Shown here: piece after piece, positions 31,852 to 36,906 of the stretch | Layout of the letters: the number at the start of each line of letters is the position of its first letter | Position numbering within the stretch: position 1 is the first letter of the stretch | Source: Ignavibacteriales bacterium | Lineage (GTDB): Bacteria; Bacteroidota; Ignavibacteria; Ignavibacteriales; Ignavibacteriaceae | Assembly: GCA_020061465.1 (NCBI GenBank) | Contig: JAGUYG010000005.1 | Location: 1-36,906, forward strand | Direction: 5' to 3' | Length of the DNA stretch: 36,906 bases | The notes under the pieces: model-generated | The model's input: only the letters and a program-made list of their open reading frames with translations | Told to the model about the DNA's origin: nothing | Database searches by the model: none | Position numbers and translations under genes: made by a program

Positions 31852-32868
31852 TCAACTCCCTGCATTCTTATATACATTATAATAATGAACGACTCTGTTA
31901 TTAAATAAGAAGTATCCTGCACTAAATAAAAATGAAAAGAACATGTACAGAATTAGGGTATTTAGTCTTTTCGGACTTGCTTTTTGAATTGGTTCCCTGG
32001 CAATTTCAAGCACATTAACTATCGGTGTATCTCTTATCTCATCAATCTTCACTATTTCCAATTGTTTTGCCAAAGCTAAATATACGGTCTGTAAGATTTC
32101 AACATTTCTAGCAAACCTTCCCTGCTCAAGAAGTAATTGTGGTGAATTTGAGATGATTCTATTCTGTTCTCGGAAAATTTTTAATTTTTCCTCCGCAATT
32201 GTTAATGAATCCTGGACTTCGTTAATCCTTTTGCTAATATATATTTTTTGCTCACTTACGAAAGATTTCCTTTTATTTCTCACTAAATTATCTAGAGAAG
32301 CTGCAAGGTTATTTGCTACTTCAGCAGAAAGCTGAGACTCCGGCATTGTGACGCGAATAGTCAGAATTTTGGTCATTCTGTCAACTTCAGATTCAACATT
32401 ATTTTTAGAGAGAATATTAAAAACCTTTAAGAATCTTTTGCGATTTTCCAGATCTTCAGGAGAATCAGAGTCAGTATCAATTCTGTAATATTGATACAAA
32501 TTAACTGAATCCTTAAACTTATTTGTTTTATATTTTGCAGTAATAACCGGCTCAAAAACAGATTCACTGTAAATTAGTTTTTCATAAACATTAGTTGAAG
32601 CACTTTGTTCAAGTGAAAGTCCAGCCATACTTGCTATATCTTGCAAACCACCTAAAGATGATGATTTTCCGACAAATTCAGGTAATACAATCACTTTACT
32701 CTCGTAATATGGTACGGCAATGAATATCAAATAAATTAGGGTTAAACCCATGACTATTGCGTTGAAGATTATTAGCTTCCATCGCACTTGCCATAGTTTT
32801 TGGATGTAAGGGCGTAGCTTTTCTATAAGCTGGATGAAACGTTGTTCAGTAGTAAGCTCATCGTTCAT
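31852..32868 (-). CDS. Wzz-type polysaccharide chain-length determinant
   Basis: This 338-residue inner-membrane protein has a helix near residues 30-53 (WKLIIFNAIVMGLTLIYLIFI), a periplasmic domain with a long coiled-coil hairpin (SLDNLVRNKRKSFVSEQKIY ... EEKLKIFREQNRI) and a second helix near the C-terminus (LNTLILYMFFSFLFSAGYFLF). The proline-rich PIQKASPKR just before it is typical. It sets the modal length of the polymer with Wzy. There is no Wzc kinase domain or tyrosine-rich tail. I choose ATG at 32868. The open frame extends to 32919 through a low-complexity stretch of ATGAAC-like repeats that is probably intergenic. Confidence 0.88.
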   Translation of the reverse strand: MNDELTTEQRFIQLIEKLRPYIQKLWQVRWKLIIFNAIVMGLTLIYLIFIAVPYYESKVIVLPEFVGKSSSLGGLQDIASMAGLSLEQSASTNVYEKLIYSESVFEPVITAKYKTNKFKDSVNLYQYYRIDTDSDSPEDLENRKRFLKVFNILSKNNVESEVDRMTKILTIRVTMPESQLSAEVANNLAASLDNLVRNKRKSFVSEQKIYISKRINEVQDSLTIAEEKLKIFREQNRIISNSPQLLLEQGRFARNVEILQTVYLALAKQLEIVKIDEIRDTPIVNVLEIAREPIQKASPKRLNTLILYMFFSFLFSAGYFLFNNRVVHYYNVYKNAGS

Positions 32869-32964
32869 AGTTTTCTGATCTTGATAATTAAGTGCTTGGT
32901 TAATTGGTTCGTGGTTCATAGTTGAAAGCTCATAGTTGATAGTTCATGGATGATGGTTCATATT

Positions 32965-33342
32965 TCAAGGTTTAGTAATGATAGATTTTTTTATTGAGTT
33001 TATTAAACTTGATAACATTTTGCCAATCTCGCTTCCCTTCATTCTTGTACTGTCGTACTTTTCGATACTAATCCAATTTTTACGTTTAAAGATTTCAATA
33101 AGAGTGATTGTCTCGAATAATGATCCTCTCGCGTAATATAGAAATTGAATAAACTCTTTTTTCGAATATCTACCTTTTCCCTCTGCAATGTTCAGTGCAA
33201 TTGAGGTCACTGCTGATTCTAGTTGCTCTATTATTCTATAATGTTTTCTATCGGACTGCAATGTATCTATTAGATCAATAACCTCGGTACAAAATTCAAC
33301 AGCTTTTTTCCAAACGCCCAAATCCTCAAATGCGAAATGAAT
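32965..33342 (-). CDS. Four-helix-bundle (S23/IVS-like) protein, copy 1, start codon uncertain
   Basis: This roughly 125-residue helical protein has the family signatures FEDLGVWKKAVEFCTEVIDL, EQLESAVTSIALNIAEGKGR and YSKKEFIQFLYYARGSLFET. Its function is unknown. The conserved N-terminal HFAFEDL lies upstream of the only near-canonical start (TTG at 33321, with GAGG only 2 nt away). In frame before it the first plausible initiator is ATT at 33342, where relatives would have ATG. The open frame continues to about 33370 with no ATG, GTG or TTG. It may start at ATT, or may be a silent copy with a mutated start. It is divergent from copy 2. Confidence 0.75.
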   Translation of the reverse strand: MHFAFEDLGVWKKAVEFCTEVIDLIDTLQSDRKHYRIIEQLESAVTSIALNIAEGKGRYSKKEFIQFLYYARGSLFETITLIEIFKRKNWISIEKYDSTRMKGSEIGKMLSSLINSIKKSIITKP

Positions 33343-33387
33343 ATTTTTATAGGGGTATAAAAACGAGTCATGTTAAATACTGAAACT

Positions 33388-33474
33388 CATCCTCCAACTC
33401 CTTCTCTTACCAAGAGAAGGAGTGAACTTTAAGTCCCTCTCTTGCAAGAGAGGGATTTAGGGTGAGTTATGTTT
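33388..33474. repeat. Double-hairpin palindromic repeat, copy 2 (inverted partner of 3238-3335)
   Basis: It contains CTCCTTCTCTT-AC-CAAGAGAAGGAG and TCCCTCTCTT-GC-AAGAGAGGGA, bordered by CTCATCC on one side and AGGGTGAG on the other. Its reverse complement matches the copy at 3238-3335 in order, spacing and most bases. Together the two copies bracket 30 kb of the locus in inverted orientation. It lies in the gap 33343-33711, which has no gene. Confidence 0.85.
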
Positions 33475-33485
33475 CTAAAAACAGA

Positions 33486-33516
33486 CCCGCCACAAGATAG
33501 CTATGTTGTGGCAGGG
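33486..33516. repeat. Hairpin GCCACAA/TTGTGGC in the gap behind the SLBB gene
   Basis: CC-GCCACAA (33489-33495) and TTGTGGC (33506-33512) form a 7-bp stem around GATAGCTATG, extended by C/G pairs. A TTTT run follows on the plus strand only. On the minus strand (the coding direction) it is followed by GGGTCTGT, so it is not an obvious terminator for the export gene. Confidence 0.55.
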
Positions 33517-33657
33517 TTTTCTAGCAGTGTCAATTAAATCCTCAAATAGTATCGTACAAGAAGTTTTATTAATTGTCTATTCTACAAGTACAACATGATT
33601 CATTTTTACACCCCATTTATTTTTATTCTCCATTTACAATTTGTCCAACCATCTATC

Positions 33658-33707
33658 AGCTATCCGTCAGCTGACGGACTATGAGCTATCCGACAACTGA
33701 CGGACTA
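33658..33707. repeat. 24-base tandem repeat pair containing a perfect palindrome
   Basis: The unit AGCTATCCG-tc-AG-ctgacggacta occurs at 33658-33681 and again at 33684-33707, three bases different. The first contains the perfect 14-base palindrome CCGTCAGCTGACGG (33664-33677). It sits directly behind the stop of the SLBB export gene. Confidence 0.75.
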
Positions 33708-33711
33708 AAAA

Positions 33712-36411
33712 CTATTTCTTCACTTGCGATACTAAATAAATTAATGTTGCTGCACTGGCCGCTATTGCAAATACGTCTTTAATGGTTCCGGCTATATCGA
33801 ACTTCTCTCCCTCTGGCGGGGGTGGTGGGACACGTTTAACATGAATGATCGACCCATCAAGTGCTTCGGGATTTGATGAAAATAGACCGAATCCAACTTT
33901 CTTCGATTCACCATTTGCCTTCCTATAGATAATATAATCTGCGCTATCAGTTTCGCCACCGGCTCGATCGATATAGTCCTTTACATTATCCCCTTCTAAA
34001 AATTTGAATAAACCGGGATTATTAACTTCCCCTGTAACCAATACAGTATTTGGTACCTTCGGAATAAAAACATCATCCCCTTCTAGTAATTGAACATCGT
34101 AATCTTCATCCTCATCGTCATACAATTTTTCTAAATCCACGACCAATCGTTGATCTCCTCTTGAAAATAATGAGCCAAAAAGAAAAGCTTCTGAGGTTGG
34201 ACCATAGGCTTTTTTAATTAATCCAAGCAGTTTCTCTTTTCGATTTTCCAATACGTAAGTTCCAGGATATTTTACTTCACCTCTAATTGTAACTCGTCTT
34301 TGTGGTTCATAATTCGGATTTTTTCTCACAATAACAACATCTTTATGTTGAAGCTTGAAGTCGGTCTTGGTATCTAACGTATCTATTGAATTGTCAGTAT
34401 TTCCCTGTTTCTTCTCAAAATTTACCGGTAATTTAACGGTATATATTTCGCTAAGCTTATCTCCTGGGTAACCACCTGGCCGCAGCCGATTCACATAAAC
34501 TTCTGTTCGTAATGAGGATTCGGTGAAACCGCCAGCTTGAAGAATTGCATCTATCACGGTCATATTGGAATTAAGATTAAATTGCCCAGGACTACGAACA
34601 TCCCCTTCCACGGAAACAGATTTATCCAATACTTTTTCAACTTCAGCCGTGTAGATATAAATCTTATCGCCTGGATTTAATTGCATATTAAAAGATTGGT
34701 CGTTCAACAATTTTTCGAGATCAAAAGGAATAATTCGAGTTGTTAATCCATCCGGATTGATCCTTATGAGGTCACCTCTCATCATGAATGCTCTTCCACG
34801 GAAGATTGGATCTTGCAATCCTCCCGCTCGAAATACCATATCATAAAGAGTAAGACTGTCAGCATAGGGAAGTGTAACAGGCGATTTTACATATCCCGAG
34901 ATCGAAACAGATTTTCTATCTACTAACTCATAGATAGAATATATCTTAACTTGATCACGAGGTTTTAAATTTATATTGTTTAATGGATCCCCCTGTAAAG
35001 CTAATCCAAGATTAAAAGAAATAAATTCATAAGTTTCATCCGGTCTGGTACGGATGATATCCGCTTTTCCATAATAGACTTCTGGAAGCACACCATAAGC
35101 TTCAGAAATCAATTCTTTAATATTTTGAACTTTACTTAATTCATATGTACCGGATCGATAAACGGCTCCCTCAACTTTCACAAAGTTTTCAACTCTATCA
35201 AGTACAGGAAAAATAGTGACGACATCGTTATCGTATAATTGAAATTCTTCATCTTTTATTCCAATTATTTTGGAGAGGTCTAAATCAAGAAATTGTCTTT
35301 CCAGTTCAAATTTTTTCCTTTGCTCGAATGGGAGAACTCTTTCAACTTGTGCTCTGCCAAGATAGGCGGTGGTTTTCAATCGTCCTGAATAATCGATCAA
35401 CTTCTTTAAATTCTCTCCTGGCTTAAGTTCATAAATCGCAGGTCTTAGAATTTCCCCCTTAATAGTAACTGTCTTTCCACGAGGCGGGATAAAAATCATA
35501 TCGTTGTTTTGGAGACGCACATCTCCTATTAATTGTCCCTTCAGTAAATAATCATAGAGATCGACAGTTGTTAATACTTTGTTGTTTCTGATCACTCTAA
35601 TTTCTCTTAAACTTCCTGAAGTCAATGGACCACCAACTGCATATAATGCATTGAAGACAGTTGCGAAGCTACTAATGTTATAACCTCCAGGTCGAGGGAC
35701 CTCACCAAGAACAAATATTTTTATAGGTTTGAGCTTTGCAATAGATATGTCGAGAAATATGGTTGGTGGTTCAGATGCCAATCCTTCATAAAACTTCGAT
35801 AGGTATCGAGTCATTTTAACTTGAAGATCTTTGTATGATACACCTGAGACAAAATATTGCCCCGCAGTGGGAATAAATATTGTACCCTGTGCATCGACCT
35901 CTAGCTGATGTTGTAATTCAACAGAACCCCAAAGGTATAATCTCAGTACATCACCCGGACCAATCAAATAACCCGGATCTATCGGACCTACAGCAGTTGG
36001 TTCAAATGCAGTTGGAATGCTTTCAAATATTTTATATCCGAAGTATTCCATTCCACCTTCAGTCTTTGGCGTTGGCGGAGGTGGTGGTGTCGTTTCAATT
36101 TCTTTCGGTTTTTCTTCAGTTACTACAGTTGTTTGGACAGTTGTAGCGCCGGTAGTAGTTGGAGGTTCAATCGCTTTTCCTCCCAATATATATGTCTTTA
36201 TAAATTGATCATAATCCATCCCATACTGTTTTGCTAACTTGCGGGCATCATCTTCTGTCATGTTTCGTTTTTTAAGCTCAGCTTGAACGTCAGACATTGA
36301 AGTGATACCTTCCTGCTGAAGTTTTTGCTGAATTTGTTGTTCAGTTTGAGCTAATGAAATTACACTCGTGAGAATGAAAATGAATAAAGTTGATGTAATT
36401 AATTGTTTCAT
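33712..36411 (-). CDS. Polysaccharide export protein with seven SLBB repeats
   Basis: This 899-residue protein begins with a signal peptide (LITSTLFIFILTSVISLAQ). It has a proline-rich linker (residues 83-120, PPPPPTPK), a Poly_export domain (about 145-230; YLIGPGDVLRLYLWGSVELQ) and seven SLBB domains, each marked by a VxGEVxxPGxY-type start (for example IFVLGEVPRPGGY, VTIRGEVKYPGTY, VLVTGEVNNPGLF). A C-terminal helix (IKDVFAIAASAATLIYLV) closes it. It should be the outer-membrane or periplasmic channel (Wza-like but far longer than the 380 residues of Wza). The start is ATG at 36411; a TTG at 36426 is less likely. It is the first gene of the run. Confidence 0.9.
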   Translation of the reverse strand: MKQLITSTLFIFILTSVISLAQTEQQIQQKLQQEGITSMSDVQAELKKRNMTEDDARKLAKQYGMDYDQFIKTYILGGKAIEPPTTTGATTVQTTVVTEEKPKEIETTPPPPPTPKTEGGMEYFGYKIFESIPTAFEPTAVGPIDPGYLIGPGDVLRLYLWGSVELQHQLEVDAQGTIFIPTAGQYFVSGVSYKDLQVKMTRYLSKFYEGLASEPPTIFLDISIAKLKPIKIFVLGEVPRPGGYNISSFATVFNALYAVGGPLTSGSLREIRVIRNNKVLTTVDLYDYLLKGQLIGDVRLQNNDMIFIPPRGKTVTIKGEILRPAIYELKPGENLKKLIDYSGRLKTTAYLGRAQVERVLPFEQRKKFELERQFLDLDLSKIIGIKDEEFQLYDNDVVTIFPVLDRVENFVKVEGAVYRSGTYELSKVQNIKELISEAYGVLPEVYYGKADIIRTRPDETYEFISFNLGLALQGDPLNNINLKPRDQVKIYSIYELVDRKSVSISGYVKSPVTLPYADSLTLYDMVFRAGGLQDPIFRGRAFMMRGDLIRINPDGLTTRIIPFDLEKLLNDQSFNMQLNPGDKIYIYTAEVEKVLDKSVSVEGDVRSPGQFNLNSNMTVIDAILQAGGFTESSLRTEVYVNRLRPGGYPGDKLSEIYTVKLPVNFEKKQGNTDNSIDTLDTKTDFKLQHKDVVIVRKNPNYEPQRRVTIRGEVKYPGTYVLENRKEKLLGLIKKAYGPTSEAFLFGSLFSRGDQRLVVDLEKLYDDEDEDYDVQLLEGDDVFIPKVPNTVLVTGEVNNPGLFKFLEGDNVKDYIDRAGGETDSADYIIYRKANGESKKVGFGLFSSNPEALDGSIIHVKRVPPPPPEGEKFDIAGTIKDVFAIAASAATLIYLVSQVKK

Positions 36412-36426
36412 AATTATCAGATCCAA

Positions 36427-36711
36427 TCTAGTTTGTATTGCCGTTTTTGATAAATACGTTGATGTAAGCTAGTTGTTGTATCGCTTAATTTACTATTTAC
36501 TAATGAAGAAATATTTTCTAATCCTAATTTTTTCGGTCTTCTTTTCTATAAAATCTTTTTTTTACCTATAAAAAAGATACAAAATCTTTCAGGATCTTAA
36601 GATCAATTCGACGTAATATTTTTATGTTGCACACAAGAAACCTGCCTTTGCTTTCACCATTAATTCTACATTTTCCCCACCTACGAGGTTGTCCAAAAAG
36701 TAAATTTTCTT
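36427..36711 (-). promoter_or_regulatory. Upstream region of the operon; promoter not resolved
   Basis: This AT-rich gene-free interval separates the first gene from the right terminal repeat and must hold the promoter if the locus is transcribed as one unit. I see a weak inverted repeat ATCTTTTTT/AAAAAAGAT near 36552-36580 but no convincing -35/-10 or Bacteroidetes-type TAnnTTTG box. GGAT lies 12 nt before the ATG. Confidence 0.35.
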
Positions 36712-36879
36712 AGTGCTACTACGTTAAAAAAGTTTGTTTTTAAAGCAAACATTTTTGTTGCTCTATATACGGTACTTTTTAACTCTCTCTGCCGAAGGCA
36801 TCCCTTCGGGATAATCTCTCTCTTACAAAGAGAGAGACTTATTACTAATTATGTCTTTACATTTATAATTCTGTCAGAA
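36712..36879. repeat. Right copy of the terminal inverted repeat element, with nested palindromes
   Basis: Its reverse complement follows the left copy (5-152) from CGTAGTAGCACT (36712-36723) outward to TTCTGACAGAA (36869-36879). It carries 22 extra bases (36790-36811) made of TGCC-gaa-GGCA and TCCC-ttc-GGGA, which are absent from the left copy. The GTTTG/CAAAC and CTCTCTC/GAGAGAG hairpins are kept. Outside 36879 only unplaced AT-rich sequence remains. Confidence 0.85.
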
Positions 36880-36906
36880 TGTTAAATGTTAAGTTATCTC
36901 TGCCAA

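Noticed and set aside
31749-33707. Short tandem repeats as a CRISPR array
   Set aside because: Only two copies each, with 0 or 2 bases between them, and no cas genes.
36427-36711. Specific -35/-10 promoter for the operon
   Set aside because: Several AT-rich hexamers are possible but none has good spacing; I could not support one over another.

Overview
The window is a surface-polysaccharide biosynthesis locus, about 36 kb long, with every recognisable protein gene on the minus strand. It is read from the right edge towards the left edge. A secreted protein ends in a type IX secretion sorting domain with the NYPNPFNP motif, and this points to the Bacteroidetes/Chlorobi/Ignavibacteriae side of the tree. 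So do the AT-rich coding sequence, the S23-like four-helix-bundle proteins and the intergenic spaces crowded with short palindromes. Ignavibacteria-like is the best guess. No rRNA or core gene is present to prove it.

Layout in the direction of transcription (right to left): an outer-membrane export protein with seven SLBB repeats (36.4-33.7 kb); a four-helix-bundle protein; a Wzz chain-length regulator; gmd, a second four-helix-bundle protein and fcl (GDP-L-fucose synthesis); wlbA/wbpB and wlbB/wbpD homologues (3-keto and N-acetyl steps of a UDP-2,3-diacetamido sugar); a Wzx flippase; a DUF268 methyltransferase-like protein; a CgeB/GT2 double-domain glycosyltransferase; a Wzy polymerase; a GT4; a methyltransferase; a GT2; an HprK-like P-loop protein; a B12-binding radical SAM protein; another GT2; a remnant of a phosphoglycosyl transferase; a methyltransferase-GNAT fusion; an intact phosphoglycosyl transferase; a stand-alone thiamine-diphosphate E1 alpha/beta pair; an IS200-like element; a DegT sugar aminotransferase; a class I aminotransferase; and a CapD/FlaA1 dehydratase. 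At the left end are a T9SS-sorted protein, a DUF2279 membrane protein and a Wzi-like outer-membrane barrel. The leftmost 450 bases hold degenerate tRNA pieces and terminators.

Together the genes describe a Wzx/Wzy-type pathway. The phosphoglycosyl transferase primes undecaprenyl phosphate. Four glycosyltransferases extend the repeat unit with fucose, a diacetamido sugar and probably an unusual sugar made by the E1 pair and the aminotransferases. Wzx flips the unit, Wzy and Wzz polymerise it, the SLBB protein exports it and a Wzi-like barrel may anchor it. No UDP-GlcNAc 6-dehydrogenase, no Wzc-type kinase and no E2/E3 partner for the E1 pair are encoded here.

The most unusual aspect is the DNA itself. 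A roughly 150-base element lies in inverted orientation at the two window ends, and a second, different repeat pair lies in inverted orientation at 3.2 and 33.4 kb. Short palindromes have entered tRNA T-loops, one copy of the terminal repeat, the N-terminus of the DUF2279 gene and (as a larger repeat) the coding frame of gmd. This resembles the behaviour of Rickettsia palindromic elements and may be an independent family of coding-compatible mobile palindromes.
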